Assembly (NCBI RefSeq): GCF_037975245.1
Contig: NC_092567.1
Span: 4,596,214-4,660,213 of the forward strand
Length of the DNA: 64,000 bases
Direction: 5' to 3'
Origin: Apostichopus japonicus
Taxonomy: Eukaryota > Echinodermata > Holothuroidea > Aspidochirotida > Stichopodidae
Shown here: positions 49,151 through 63,195 of the stretch, one piece after another
Layout of the letters: each line of letters begins with the position of its first letter
Position numbering within the stretch: the first letter of the stretch is position 1
Notes under the pieces: model-generated
The model's input: the letters and a program-made list of their open reading frames with translations, nothing else
What the model was told of the DNA's origin: nothing
Databases searched by the model: none
Program-made: the position numbers and the translations under genes

Positions 49151-51835
49151 GTGGCTCACAATAATGACAAAATATGAATTGTTTGCTTAATTGCGATGCC
49201 TCCCGACCACTTCCCCAACCCATTCATTTTTTGATCCCTTCCTACGCCAATCAAGTGATTTGTCACATGTCTACATAGATATGGGGAAGCATGTGAACAT
49301 TAAGGAGGAGGTACATCTTGTGGCTAATTTGTGTATATTTCTGATTAAGTGCATAAGCGATAACTTTGCCTCTCCAATCCTGAAAACGGATCGACTCTCC
49401 TGTACGGTCTAGTACCCTGTAACGTGGGTTCACATTCAAAAATTCACCCGATCAATTTAGGAAGGGGAATGAACATTTATGGTCAGACTATAGGTGGCGA
49501 AAGTTTTGATGGTGTTGCTGTGGAGTCGTTGAATGCAATTCCATGTATGGGATTGTTGGTCCTCCGATTGAAACAATTCTGGGGCGTAGTTAGACTATAA
49601 TATCTGTCTAAACTTAAGGTTGTGCTAAAACATACTAGTGTGAAGTTTAAAAACTGAACTGACCGCGATGTTAAAAACACTATTGTATAATAACATACAA
49701 AATCAGAAAATATAGTCTTGCCCGTCCAGTTATTCCGTAAATTACTATTGGATGGGCATGTTGCCCAACCATTTATTATTCCTATATACAATGATGCCTT
49801 ACAAAGAGGTACACATTATAGCATGTTACCTACATGTAGCCATGCATCACATTTTATTAGCAGATGTAAATATATATATGTTATCTACTACTTGAAATCG
49901 GTTCGCAGGACTAGGGGAACGGGACCCCTTCTCGACCCCCATATTTAGTATAGGATTTCAAGGGGGGGGGGATCTCCCAACTGACACTGCTATGGAAATG
50001 CCAGAGTTGTTGGCTTGTTGAAGGCAAATCTCAGTAGCCCCGTCCCCTGAAATTGTTTTGAAAATGTATGTTAATTGGTGCACTCCGAGGCATAATTAGA
50101 CAACCAATTAGGTCTAAACTTGGCTCCAGACACCATGCAGTTTTGCCTATGAATATGTTTTTGTTAAGTCGGGGGGGGGGACAGGGAAGGGTACACCTGT
50201 AGCTGTGCTTTACCATCATATTTGTTTTCATGATTTGCATATTGCGTTTTCATTATATATTTTGTGCCGGACCCCTTTTTATGTTTGGACTTCGGAAGAT
50301 CTGTTGTGAATAGTCAAGAGGCCGTCCAAATTGTAATTTGGTGTGTTGCAGTGTAATAACTAAGTTTTTTTTTAATCTTTTCCATAAGACCTATACGCTA
50401 CGACCCATAACACGTATACACTTCAAGCGGCTGTACAGTATTCTATGAAAGCAACATTACCAGAAAATTATCGAGGTGCAAATGATGAATTACCGTTTTG
50501 CAGCATGTAGTCGAAGTCCTCACTTTTAGATCTAATGAATTTGCTATTATCTTGTAAATACTCTAGCTATAATTTCAGCTAGAAAATTGATCATTTATTT
50601 GAAAAAGAGGGGAATTTCCCTCGTAGCCAATGGAAACGACTTGAACAAGTCTCATCTTCAGAATCTAAACAAACCAACGACACAGTGTAAAGCAGCGTTT
50701 GAAGAACGGTTGTATGGTTGTACTTCTCTGTTTGTTTAACGTGATTCCCCGAAGCTACAGTACTGGCTTACTAATATGAAGATATTGCAATATATTTCAG
50801 ATGGTGATACTGAAAGAAACAGACGGAGTATATTGCAATTGTCAAAGAAGAAATCCCACGTATGTCTTGTGTTCCTTTCATATTGTTAGGCTATGTACCT
50901 ACAAGGACAGGGACATCATAACGTTGAAGTTATGGCTTAGGTCGTCTCTAGTCATATAAGAAAAGTGCAGCCTAACTTAGGCCTAGTCCAATGGTTTTAG
51001 TTAATGTATTCAATAGTCCGCAATGCCAGCATAAAGCGTGACCTATGCCCAGCACAATGTAGGAATAGCTGAAATATGGTGATGCTAGCCTGCTGGTGTT
51101 AGTTGGTGAAAAGTTGAAGGGGAGGGTTTCCTCCCACAGAATACTTCGATCATATTAGTTTATTAAAGAAGTGTTCGACACTTGCGAGATCATCCATCTG
51201 TCTGAAAGGTTTTAGTCACAAACTTAAAGTACTCTGAAATTGTTTCCTCTCCTGGGATGTTGTGGGTTTAAGTGCTAACCTGCCAGTGAGTAAAGGTCAA
51301 ATGAAATGTAAGGTTTTCCAGAGATTGAGATTCAATATTCCATATCATATGCAAACATTATTGTAGTTTGTGTCACCCATAATACTGCAGTGCTTTACCC
51401 ACCCTTACTGGCCCAAGACAACCCATTATTGGAACATATCCAGAATATCCAGGGTTTTTGCTGGTAATGATCAGTTCCTATTGACGTATCTTCAGCTTCA
51501 ATATCACAAATCAAATTTCACTTTTACATAATTTACTTACTAAAAGTGTAGGGGTCTTTTACAGCTATCATGTAAAGTTGATTGCCCACAAAGACTGCTG
51601 TAGTGTCACATTGCTATCTGAATGCAAAAATTCCTAAGAACGTTCAAAAAGCTTTAGAAACCAAACACTTTAATACTGAATAATCAATAAATTAAAAAGA
51701 TCAATGATTGGATCAAAGTGGAACTGCTACCATGGTTTTTTTTTGTTGTTGTTAGTATCCTTTTGTGTCTGATGTCTTCTGAAATTTTTGAATAACTAAA
51801 ATGATTTCATGTTAGTGTTTCACTTTTGATTTAGA

Positions 51836-52064
51836 AGTCACTGTGACTCGAACGGCTCCATGATGTAATAATCCAACCGTAGGAAGAAACCCTCTAGTGA
51901 ATATGAAGACAGAGACTGTACCGGATAGAGGAGATTAGGACCTATGAACCTATCAAGCTTCTTCAGTATCCTACACTTCTTGATGCACAGAGTTCCATAG
52001 GAATGGTAAGAATGAAGTAAATCTGGTTTGTTGTGACTTGATTCACCAAACTGTTGGCTAGCAA
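51836..52064 (-). CDS. candidate minus-strand exon, function unknown
   Basis: Minus-strand acceptor GGGTTGCAG is followed by an open frame, GNLNSLTMIASQQFGESSHN, then LHSYHSYGTLCIKKCRILKK, RFIGPNLLYPVQSLSSYSLE and GFFLRLDYYIMEPFESQ, ending in TGA. The L-x-I-x-x-C-x-x-L-x-x-L spacing is faintly LRR-like, but this is not enough to assign it. Confidence 0.22.
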
Positions 52065-53578
52065 TCATAGTTAAGGAATTTAAATTCCCCTGCAACCCTT
52101 GATCAATATCATGTCATGATAAAATGTCTTCCTTACATATTTGAGAGCTAAATACTGTTTAAAATAAACACATTTAGAGGGCATTCAATCATATACAAGC
52201 ATCCACTAGGGTGGTGAGCACTTGCCCCCCCCCCCCCATGGGCTCCACTAGGGCTGCAAAATCACTATCAGAGAAAATTAAATATCTGAAAAGTGAAAAT
52301 GTCGCAGCTAAAGTCCACAGGGACTCCCACCAGGGCTTAGATTTACTTCATAGAAATTACATTTTTTTTCTCTAACATGTATTTGAATGCACTTTGAACT
52401 CAATACAAGAGGACAAGAAGTCTCAGAGATGTTACAGAGCTCTTCTGAAGCACCCGGCTAGGGCTCAGATATACAGTATATATTCCACAGAGTAAAATCA
52501 GATTAAGTATTTCTATTACTGACATGTCCTCAAGTGCTCAAAATTGCTAGCAGATTCCAGAAACTATGTGAAAGTACTGAAGATTTGGAGAGCTTTGCAG
52601 TACCCTTGTAAGTCCAGCCACTATAAACAGAAAACACAATTGGAAATACTTCCTACTAATCTGAGTATATGTAGCTGTGAATACATAATTGTCACTTGTG
52701 CTTGTTTAATTTTTAAACATTGCTTTGCCAGACACTGCAGTTAGTTTTAAAAAAATCTAATTGGTCTCAAACTGATCTAACTTCACCAACTTGGTACAGT
52801 GGCTTAATAGGGACATAGGAAAACTAAATAAGTGTCCCAAATATCAACAGTTTGACTTTTATATCTCAAGATATGACTTAAAAGTCAAAATTCTGACATT
52901 TTTGTATTACCTCATTAGTCAAAATTTTAACTTCATCATCTCAAAACTTTCTTAACTCAATATTTTAAGGTTACAAGTGTCTTCATCTGCCAAATTTGTA
53001 GAACTGGCCATATTGTATGGCTATTGACCAGCTGAACAGGGTACTTTATAAACCTTTGGTGATCAAAAATTATAGAAAGAGACCCCAGAGAGTGGTGTAA
53101 CTAAGTCAGTGTAGGCAATGCAGTCTCCAGGGGCCTGGTGCCATTAAATGAAGCAAAATAATATAAAACACCCATCCACCACATCTACACACTAACTTAG
53201 ATATTATTATCTCCTTATGAGTGGAAATTCAAAAGAGATTTTGTCCTCAATAGGAAAGAGAGGTGCGAAATCTCACATATTTCTCAGTCAAGCCAAAACC
53301 ATGCATGGTTGGGTTCGTGTGAGGTTGGACTCTCCTTTGGGAGCTCATTTATATCACTGCACCACACCTTTATATGCCACTTCCACTAACAACGGACAAT
53401 CCGGTTCAAGTTTGATGGTTAACTGGTTCATTGTTTTTACACTTAATACCTGGTTACTGGCAACTGAAGTGTACTTTCCTACCTCTGGATTTTTTCTCTG
53501 AATGTCCATGTATACAGGCCAGAGACATACACACATCTTTTTCTTACTGACATTCTCAATTTCTCCTATAATTAGGAC

Positions 53579-53851
53579 TTAAATCTCATTCACATCACTT
53601 TCTTTTCTCTTCATTAGGTTAATTATGAAGCCAGCTAATAGAGGATCACCTATTCCACCTGTAGTTACCAGTTTTTGATGGAAGTGTTCATACTGTGCTG
53701 ACAAAGACGATGAACGGTTCATCAGCTGATATTTCCTCCTTGTGATGGTAATCACATTAATGGTAAGTGTAGAACAGTAATGATGTTTCAAATATGTGAG
53801 GTAGACTTTTTGAATAGCCTCGCAGATCAAGGAATACTCTTTAATCTCCAT
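53579..53851 (-). CDS. open frame of 90 codons, function unknown
   Basis: The frame starts at ATG with two in-frame stops immediately upstream, just inside a TTCTTTTAG acceptor-like site. It contains EIKEYSLICEAIQKVYLTYL, ITITRRKYQLMNRSSSL and LVTTGGIGDPLLAGFIINLM. It is non-repetitive and of reasonable composition, with no domain recognised. Confidence 0.2.
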   Translation of the reverse strand: MEIKEYSLICEAIQKVYLTYLKHHYCSTLTINVITITRRKYQLMNRSSSLSAQYEHFHQKLVTTGGIGDPLLAGFIINLMKRKESDVNEI

Positions 53852-55440
53852 TCACTCTCACTAAAAGAATTTTATATAAAGTTTTAACTCATCCACTCAA
53901 AATACAACTGACAGAATTAATCCCTAGTAAGGACAATAACATGATTGGATTCTTGCTGGATTAATCCAGTACTTGGTATGGTTGTAATGAGCTTGCCATT
54001 ACACAATTAACTGCCTAAACACCCTCTGGTACATTTTACCATATGTCAAACTGAAATAAAATTGCCTCCCAGACTCAAATGAATAAAGGCCTCTAGAACT
54101 CCTGACAATCCCAGAATGGTAAGACTGGAAGACAACTTGTTGGTTTGTATGAAAGTACAGTAGTTTGGGTTACCCACAAATAAGTCTTCTGTTTAGATAT
54201 TTATTTTCTTCAGATTAAAACCAAAAACTTGAAATACCATTTTAGATATTTCATAATGCTGTAGAAACATTAAAGAAGTCAACTCAGTCTGTATCGCTGA
54301 GCTTTGAGTTAGAGGCATTTGTAATGAACACTCCATCAAACAAAAACAAGAAACCTTGATTAATTTAGGTAGGTCACACAAAGGTCACACAACTATGGAT
54401 ATAATCTTGAACTTTAATGTACTTTGTTTGTTATGATGTTTATTTACTGTAGTACAGTAGAGATGACTGTTTTAAGCATTTGCTTACATATATATTGGAA
54501 ATATGATTTGAAATGTAATTGGACAGTAAAATGCAAATCACCTCCACCTTTGGTATTCATCTCAAAGGTGTCTTTCATATCAGCTGAAGATTATGGTTGG
54601 GTTTGTATCTAATTTACTTCTTTGATATTTTTCTCCAAACTCCTGATAAACTGTCACACACCAGTTCTTAGATTCACAATCACATCTTGTAAGGCTAAAG
54701 AAGCATTATTCAAGTAAGGTGTACACAAACCCAGTGACATTGAGAGCCAGGCACAGTTAAATGCACAGTTGTGTCACCAGATCCACTTTTTTTAAGTCTT
54801 TGTTTATCCAAAGTTTAAAGTATATCAATCTTTATCACATATTTCACTGGGCACTTAGCTGATGTACAACTGTAGCCTCCACCCAACCCTCACCCTCTCA
54901 CAACAGGACTGCACCGAACAACGTGTTATGAAATAACAGTATATGTCAAAGTCTGCAGATAGAAAAATATGTACTTTAACTCAATCAATTAGAGTACAAT
55001 GTCATCATTTCAGAAATCCTACAAATTCATCAACCTATAGACAGTCCAGTGTTATTGCCTAAAGTTTGTATTGAAGATTCCATGCTTGTCTCAATTTCAA
55101 GTTAATGTTTCGTTATATTTCAATTAGCTTGGTATTAGGTGAGCTGTATACACACTTTGGGAAGCATTATGAGACCTTGAACTCATCTTGTACAGTCTAT
55201 ATATTTGTATTCTGGTTGCATTAGTTTCTTTACATTGTTATTATAATTATAACTGAGTGATTTATTTTGAAACTGCAGTAGCATTTTGCTGCATACCATA
55301 TGTTTATATCAGCTGTGTTCTGTGTTTGACAATGCTACATGGTAGAATGCTGCTACTTGCAGACCCGATGATGAAAATTTACCTGAATAATAACATTATA
55401 ATTGATCACCAAATGCAGTTTTTTTTTTTCTCATCATCAG

Positions 55441-55544
55441 GTAAACTGGAATTATTCAGTCCTGAGACCAGCCTTTTTAGGGCTTTACCATATATATCCG
55501 GATTACAGCTCTTGGAAGAAATGTGTACAGTTAACATGAGCAGG
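55441..55544 (+). CDS. candidate plus-strand exon, LRR-like spacing
   Basis: It lies between TTTTCTCATCATCAG and AGCAGG/GTAATG (104 nt). The open phase reads KLELFSPETSLFRALPYISG, then LQLLEEMCTVNMSR. The F-R-A-L-P-Y-I-x-x-L-Q-x-L-E-E spacing is reminiscent of LRR segments of NLRs, but one short exon cannot settle it. Confidence 0.28.
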
Positions 55545-58397
55545 GTAATGATTGTATGGTCCACCAACTGATTCTTACCCACCCACCCCTCCCCCCTCCT
55601 CCCCTCCTCCATGAAAATGAAAGTGGTATTTTAATATTTTTACTCCATGACGTATCAGATGATCCCTCAAGGGAAATTTCCCCACCGGAAAGTCTATCAT
55701 CCAGCACCCCCCCCAACTCCCTTCAATTCAAATCACTGTTAAAACAAGACATAACATATAAACAATCTAGTTAGAATACTGCTAAAGTTTGTGTCTTAGA
55801 CTCAGGGATTCTGTGAGACCTCTTTTGTTCAGTATTTCTCTAATTGTAGCATCATCTCTACAAATTGTATCATAATTGTAGGTTTCAAGAGGATGAAATT
55901 CTGATGCCAAGTACATCTCTAATCTCTCAAATCTGACCAATTTTTAATGGTCATTAGCATCCATTTTTTCATGATGCAGCACTTTCATTCCTGTCACTGT
56001 GTGAGCATATAATGCTAATGAAGGCTTTCAATTATCACAGCCTCCAGGTTGAGTGGATATTATGTAATTTATGACAAGTTCCACCTATCCCATCATATTA
56101 AATATGCCATGGATAATGCTAGGTATTGACTATTGCACTATGACAAGCAACAGTTTATGATTCTATCACAGAAGATCATACAACACAATATGACAATCAC
56201 TTAGCATGTTATGTCATCTGAAATCTTTAATGCATTTGCTTGATTTTTCTGTTCTTAAAGTTATTGTGTAATTCAGTAATTCTGTTATAACAGTGTGTTT
56301 GGGTAGAGAGGGGGGGGTGCATCATGTTGCTGTATATTGGCAAAATTGGAAATGAAGTTACTGGGAAAGTTGTGAAAGCAAAAACACTAACATTTATGTA
56401 ATAGAGCAGCCTCTGCTTCACACTGGTATACAGATAGTTTGAAAAAAGCAATCTAGACCAGTAATTAGGCCTAACTTTGCTTGACTTCAAAGTAATAGAA
56501 TTAGAAATTTGGTGTTCATACAAAGATGAACAACTTCATTGGCCTGCTGCACCAAAAAACGTTAAAAGTATCTAATTAGAAAGTGTGCTGACCAAGTAAT
56601 AGTCTTATCCATAGGATTGCAAACATGTTACCAAATTTTGCCTTTTGTTTTCTTTATGGATAAATTTCCAAAAATTATTCAACTTTAAAATAAAAGCGCC
56701 TTGCAATAAAATGAATGAACCTGCAATTATTGAGTCATTTTAGCATAAGCTTGTGTATCTGTGAGCAATGGAATAACTGTTGAGTAAATATTAAAAAGGC
56801 AAACTCAAAAACAAGGGATTTTATCGTTTGCATTAAACATCTAGTTCTGATATGTTTCTTATTGTCTTTGTCTTTATCTCCTGATTAGGTAAATGTGGAT
56901 TAATCTTTCTTGAGACGATCTTTGGGGTCACATGATGTGGATCTTGCACAGAATGGTTTACAATATGCTGATGGTAATGATTAGTGTATACTTAGAGTAT
57001 AGCAGGACTGGTAAGCTGGGTTGTAGTTATAATTAGATTTGATTCTGAAGTAGGAAGAGATTTTGTTACTGCCTAATCCTGTTGGAACAGTAAATGTTTT
57101 GAATCTTGCTTGATCAGCAAACTCTCTAAGGGCCTAGGGAAGAAGATAATGGCTTCAGTCTAACATACACACACCATATATTAGGCAATACATGTCATAC
57201 ATTGTATTGCTTACCATTGTGTAAAAGTACACAAAGAGGTGTATGTGTTTAGTATACTGGGTCCATTTCTTTGTTTTGTGTAGCCATCATAAATGAAGGA
57301 ACAAAATATTCAGATGACTTGATCCCTTCTAATTTATCAGTGTGTCATAGTGTTGGGTGGCAGGTAAGGGAAGTAATCAGTCTTAACAGCGCAGCCAGAC
57401 TCCCCTGTATTGTCAGCCTACTGTAATTTCCGCAAATAATAGGCAGTAAAATGTATGGCAGGCTCATAAACAATCAATTTAATTCATAAGTGCATGTGCC
57501 CTAATAATTAAATAGAGTCACTGCACACAAAATGAGACCCATACACACACTAAGTTAGAACCATACCCACACTAAGTTAGAACCATGTAGAATGACTAAC
57601 AGGAACCATAAAAATCTCTGTTTCCATCCTAACCTTTCCAACCCTTCCCCTCTCAGTACATCTATAACCCAATAAAATTGATGTCAAATTTAAATCTGAA
57701 GATAATCTAGGTTTTATGTCATTTGTTAATGAGCTATATACTAAGGGATTACAAATGGAAGTCTTTAGTGGGTTTACTGTTAATGTGTGGATATGTTGTT
57801 GTCAGTCAGTAATACAAGACATGCATGAACCTTCTGGACCATATGCATGTCCTCAGAGTAAAAATCAAAGTAATTCAGAATTCCATTCTTAGCCATTGGT
57901 CAACAGTGTTGAAGGATTCTCTTAATGTGTTCTGCTTAAGATGTACATTATTTGCACTTCAGTTATAATACTGGCCATTTAAGAGATAATTCCAGGAAAC
58001 TCCAGCACATGTGCTTTCTACATTTATGTTCTGTTGCAATACTATGGAAGATAGCTCACAAATCTGGTAGAAATTTCCAGCAATTGTCAAAAGATATCTT
58101 GTATCGGAGGGGGGGGTGGGGGTGGCTACACAATTCTTGTGAGGTAACATGGAGTTGATCAGTCACCACTACAAGTGTTGTAATTGCCTACATCAGATGC
58201 AGAACATATTCCTAAAAACAATATATTTGCTGCCCTGAGATTACAGCTCTATACTATTCATATATACTTATTAATAAGACACAAGGAAAGACGTTGAAAT
58301 ATGTTACAAAAATGATCACAGACCCGACCAATTTTCACCTTGATAAATCTAGTGAATGGAAAATTGATTTATTGTGTATTTTCTCTTTCACCTCCAG

Positions 58398-58498
58398 GTG
58401 ATACAGTTTTCAACATTTCTTCTGTACATTTCCTCCAAGAAAGTGAAGGAAAACTCAAGCTGAAACACATTACTGCTGACATAACTTCCTTTGTGGAT
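58398..58498 (+). CDS. candidate plus-strand exon, function unknown
   Basis: The acceptor is TTTCACCTCCAG and the donor GAT/GTGAGT (101 nt). The open phase reads DTVFNISSVHFLQESEGKLK, then LKHITADITSFVD. It enters two bases into a codon and exits in phase 0, as does the candidate at 55441, so the two cannot be consecutive exons without another exon between them. Confidence 0.28.
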
Positions 58499-59465
58499 GT
58501 GAGTCTGGTGAGACTTTACATAATAATTCTCAACAGTAAGTTTGTGAAATGGTAATGGGCTGTGTTGGGTTCCTTTGATGAAATCTACAGGCTATATGTA
58601 GGTGAAGACAGCTTGCCTAATTATTTCTATAAAAAAACATAACATGACATTTTTAAGATTCCACTTGTTTAATTGTGTAGAGCTAACAAACTTGACTAAA
58701 CACAACTACTATATTGTAGTATGCAGTGGTGGATTGAAGATTTCTCTAAAGTGGAGACAGCTACTGATAGTTACCTAAATTAACAGTTCATCAAAAAACT
58801 TCAACTTCTGCAGAAAATAAAGATTGCCGACATGCCAGGCAAGCTAAGTTGTTGTAGTATGTACCTTGGTCTGATCAGGGATGTGTTTGAAATTGAGAAA
58901 CTATGAAGTATCAAGTTTTTGAAGTTATATGTGCATTGTCACCTGTCGGTTACTCCCAAGATTTTCTGGCATGCTGTAACATATCAACTCCAACTTATTA
59001 TCAGCATGTTGAGTTACCATGCATGTACATAGACAGTCACAGTTTGTTAGGTATCCAGGACTAAACTGATAAATGGTTGGAATTATGAATGGTTGGGCCT
59101 ACATCATGGACAGAAGCGAAGTATACAGTCTCAGGCCTTATACACCATATAAAAGTATGTTAATATATTTATCACTCAGCAGCTTGAGGAAGTATTGTTT
59201 ATAACACAACCGCCATTTATAACGAAGCAATGTAACACCTAATTAATTAAAATGGAATGAATTCCAATGATGGTTAGTTATGGCTAATGATGTAATAAAA
59301 CCCTCCATTTTTATGTATATGGTTGATGATTATTCATGAGATGCTGATTATTGTGTTTACTGTTGAACTTAATTCCTCTTTTCTTGTTTATTATTCCCAG
59401 AAAGTTTTCCGTTGTTCATTTATACTTGTATAAAATTTATACTTTACGTATAATATAATAATTGT

Positions 59466-62400
59466 TAGAGGAGTGGAGAGAGAGAGGGGAGATGGAGAGG
59501 GTGGGGATGGAGGGGTTTGAGGGAGATGGAGGGGTTTGAATTGATGGAGATGGAGCGGGTTGGAGAGTTGGAGCGGGTGGGGATGGAGTAAGATGGAGGA
59601 GTTTGAGGGAGGGGGTTGGGGAGTTGGAGAGGGTGGGGATGGAGGGGTGTGAGGAAGATGGAGCAGGTTGGATAGTTGGAGAGGGTGGGGATTGAGGGGT
59701 TTGAGGGAGATGGAGGGGTTTGAATTGATGGAGATGGAGCGGGTTGGAGAGTTGGAGCGGGTGGGGATGGAGTAAGATGGAGGAGTTTGAGGGAGGGGGT
59801 TGGGGAGTTGGAGAGGGTGGGGATGGAGGGGTGTGAGGAAGATGGAGCAGGTTGGATAGTTGGAGAGGGTGGGGATTGAGGGGTTTTAGGGAGATGGAGG
59901 GGTTTAATGGAGATGGAGCGGGTTGGAGAGTGGGAGCGGGTGGGGATGGAGTAAGATGGAGGAGTTTGAGGGAGAGGGTTGGGGAGTTGGAGAGGGTGGG
60001 GATGGAGGGGTTTGAGGGAGATGGAGGGGTTTGATGGAGCGGGTTGGAGAGTTGAGGCGGGTGGGGATGGAGTAAGATGGAGGAGTTTGAGGGAGGGGGT
60101 TGGGGAGTTGGAGAGGGTGGGGATTGAGGGGTGTGAAAGAGATGGAGCAGGTTGGAGAGCTGGAGAGGGTGGGGATGGAGGGGTTTGAGGGAGATGGAGG
60201 GGTTTGATGGAGATGGAGCAGGTTGGAGAGTTGGAGCGGGTGGGGATGGAGTAAGATGGAGGAGTTTGAGGGAGGGGGTTGGGGAGATGGAGAGGGTGGG
60301 GATTGAGGGGTTTGAGGGAGATGGAGGGGTTTGATGGAGATGGAGCGGGTTGGAGAGTTGGAGTGGGTGGGGATGGAGTAAGATGGAGGAGTTTGAGGGA
60401 GGGGGTTGGGGAGATGGAGAGGGTGGGGATTGAGGGGTTTGAGGGAGATGGAGGGGTTTGATGGAGATGAAGGGGGTTGGGGAGTTGGAGAGGGTGGGAT
60501 GGAGGGGTTTGATGGAGATGAAGCAGGTTGGAGAGTTGAGGCGGGTGGGGATGAAGTAAGATGGAGGAGTATGAGGGAGGGGGTTGGGGAGTTGGAGAGG
60601 GTGGGGGATGGAGTGGTGTGAGGGAGATGAAGTGGGTTGGAGAGTTGGAGAGGGTGGGGATGGAGTAAGATGGAGGAGTTTGAGGGAGGGGGTTGGGGAG
60701 TTGGAGAGGGTGGGGATGGAGGGGTTTGAGGGAGATGGAGGGGTTTGATGGAGATGGAGCGGGTTGGAGAGTTGGAGCGGGTGAGGATGGAGTAAGATGG
60801 AGGAGTTTGAGGGAGGGGGTTTTGGAGTTGGAGAGGGTGGGGGATGGAGGAATGTGAGGGAGATGAAGCGGGTTGGAGAGTTGGAGCGGGTGGGGATGGA
60901 GTAAGATGGAGGAGTTTGAGGGAGGGGGTTGGGGAGATGGAGAGGGTGGGGATTGAGGGGTTTGAGGGACATGGAGGGGTTTGATGGAGATGGAGGGGGT
61001 TGGGGAGTTGGAGAGGGTGGGATGGAGGGGTTTGATGGAGATGAAGCAGGTTGGAGAGTTGAGGCGGGTGGGGATGAAGTAAGATGGAGGAGTATGAGGG
61101 AGGGGGTTGGGGAGTTGGAGAGGGTGGGGATGGAGTAAGATGGAGGAGTTTAAGGGAGGGGGTTGGAGAGTTGGAGAGGGTGGGGGATGGAGGGGTGTGA
61201 GGGAGATGGAGGGGGCTAGAGAGGGTGGGGATGGAGTAAGATGGAGGAGTTTGAGGGAGGGGGTTTTGGAGTTGGAGAGGGTGGGGGATGGAGGAATGTG
61301 AGGGAGATGAAGCGGGTTGGAGAGTTGGAGCGGGTGGGGATGGAGTAAGATGGAGGAGTTTGAGGGAGGGGGTTGGGGAGATGGAGAGGGTGGGGGATGG
61401 AGGGGTGTGAGGGAGATGGAGCGGGTTGGGGAGTTGGAGAGGGTGGGGATGGAGGGGTGTGAGGGAGATGAAGTGGGTTGGAGAGTTGGAGAGGGTGGGG
61501 ATGGAGTAAGATGGAGGAGTTTGAGGGAGGGGGTTGGGGAGTTGGAGAGGGTGGGGATGGAGGGGTTTGAGGGAGATGGAGGGGTTTGATGGAGATGGAG
61601 CGGGTTGGAGAGTTGGAGCGGGTGGGGATGGAGTAAGATGGAGGAGTTTGAGGGAGGGGGTTTTGGAGTTGGAGAGGGTGGGGGATGGAGGAATGTGAGG
61701 GAGATGAAGCGGGTTGGAGAGTTGGAGCGGGTGGGGATGGAGTAAGATGGAGGAGTTTGAGGGAGGGGGTTGGGGAGATGGAGAGGGTGGGGATTGAGGG
61801 GTTTGAGGGAGATGGAGGGGTTTGATGGAGATGGAGGGGGTTGGGGAGTTGGAGAGGGTGGGATGGAGGGGTTTGATGGAGATGAAGCAGGTTGGAGAGT
61901 TGAGGCGGGTGGGGATGAAGTAAGATGGAGGAGTATGAGGGAGGGGGTTGGGGAGTTGGAGAGGGTGGGGATGGAGGGGTGTGAGGGAGATGAAGTGGGT
62001 TGGAGAGTTGGAGAGGGTGGGGATGGAGTAAGATGGAGGAGTTTAAGGGAGGGGGTTGGGGAGTTGGAGAGGGTGGGGATGGAGTAAGATGGAGGAGTTT
62101 AAGGGAGGGGGTTGGAGAGTTGGAGAGGGTGGGGGATGGAGGGGTGTGAGGGAGATGGAGGGGGCTAGAGAGGGTGGGGATGGAGTAAGATGGAGGAGTT
62201 TGAGGGAGGGGGTTTGGGAGTTGGAGAGGGTGGGGGATGGAGGAATGTGAGGGAGATGAAGCGGGTTGGAGAGTTGGAGCGGGTGGGGATGGAGTAAGAT
62301 GGAGGAGTTTGAGGGAGGGGGTTGGGGAGATGGAGAGGGTGGGGGATGGAGGGGTGTGAGGGAGATGGAGCGGGTTGGGGAGTTGGAAAGGGTGGGGATG

Positions 62401-62561
62401 GAGTAAGATGGAGGAGTTTGAGAGATATGGAGGGGCTGGGGAGATAGAGGGGGTTGAGGAGAAGGAAGGGGTTTGGGAGAGCAGTGGGGATGGAGGGTTT
62501 TGAGGGAGATGGTGGGGGTTGGATAGATGGAGGTGGTTAGGAAGATGGAGGGGTTGATGGT
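59466..62561. repeat. 3.1-kb G-rich minisatellite, main period 127 bp
   Basis: The array is built from GGGGATGGAGTAAGATGGAG, GTTTGAGGGAGGGGGTTGGG, GAGTTGGAGAGGGTGGGGAT and GGAGGGGTTTGAGGGAGATG blocks. Starts of identical blocks fall 127 bp apart at 59852-59979, 60152-60279 and 60279-60406, with longer spacings where blocks are added or lost. The plus strand is nearly C-free. The lack of stop-forming trinucleotides leaves a 511-codon frame on the minus strand (proline, serine, histidine and leucine only in bulk), which I regard as an artefact, together with the shorter glycine/arginine frames on the plus strand. Confidence 0.93.
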
Positions 62562-62589
62562 TAAAAACTTTTTTTTTTCTATCTTTCCT

Positions 62590-63190
62590 AGCAGGGTCAG
62601 TGCATTGCTCTTTACACGCAGTAGTTTAGTATTCAGGGCCGTAGTCTGCGCATGGGTAGCTGCCCTTTGAGATTTACACTGTCTCAATGAAAGTAGGCCT
62701 ATGATAAATGTTCATATCATTTCTTCTGATTTAATTAGTCTGTAGTGTGCAAACTCTGAGATTCTAGGCACATATTGTAGGAATGGCGTTAAGTAACATA
62801 AGGTTTACTTTAACTGCTCATCACGTATATGGGCAGGGTCAAGGGAAATGTAACAATTGGGTTGAAATTGGAAATGTACAGAACATGGTCAAATGTGGTA
62901 TGGCTAGATAGGTAAAGAGTTATATTTTACCACTGTGCTTGCAGAACAAAAATATACTAATTTAATAAAAAGTTATAGACATATATAACACATGCCAATT
63001 TGCACTTATGTTATGCCAAAAAATATTGAATTTTGTGCATATTTTTAAAACCAAATTTTTCCTAGTACAAAGATGACTTAGAAAGATTACTTAAACAGCC
63101 TAGTAGTCCTGGTCAATATTATGCATATCACAGGAATAATTCCCCTTCAATGTCTATAAATTGTCAATTAGCAGTAATTGCTAATTACCT
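62590..63190. other. no feature recognised
   Basis: AT-rich sequence between the G-rich array and the GTCCCTCCGTTAC repeats. No splice-bounded coding signal seen. Confidence 0.4.
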
Positions 63191-63195
63191 GATTT

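Noticed and set aside
49483-49791. Open frame of 102 codons on the minus strand
   Set aside because: No domain, no splice context, and an overlapping frame on the other strand of similar quality.
59437-60972. Open frame of 511 codons on the minus strand
   Set aside because: It lies entirely in the G-rich minisatellite. The translation is a proline/serine/histidine/leucine repeat caused by base composition, with no unique segment.
62043-62687. Open frame of 214 codons on the minus strand
   Set aside because: Most of it is the same minisatellite. The non-repetitive N-terminal part is short, lysine-rich through a poly-T tract, and shows no domain.
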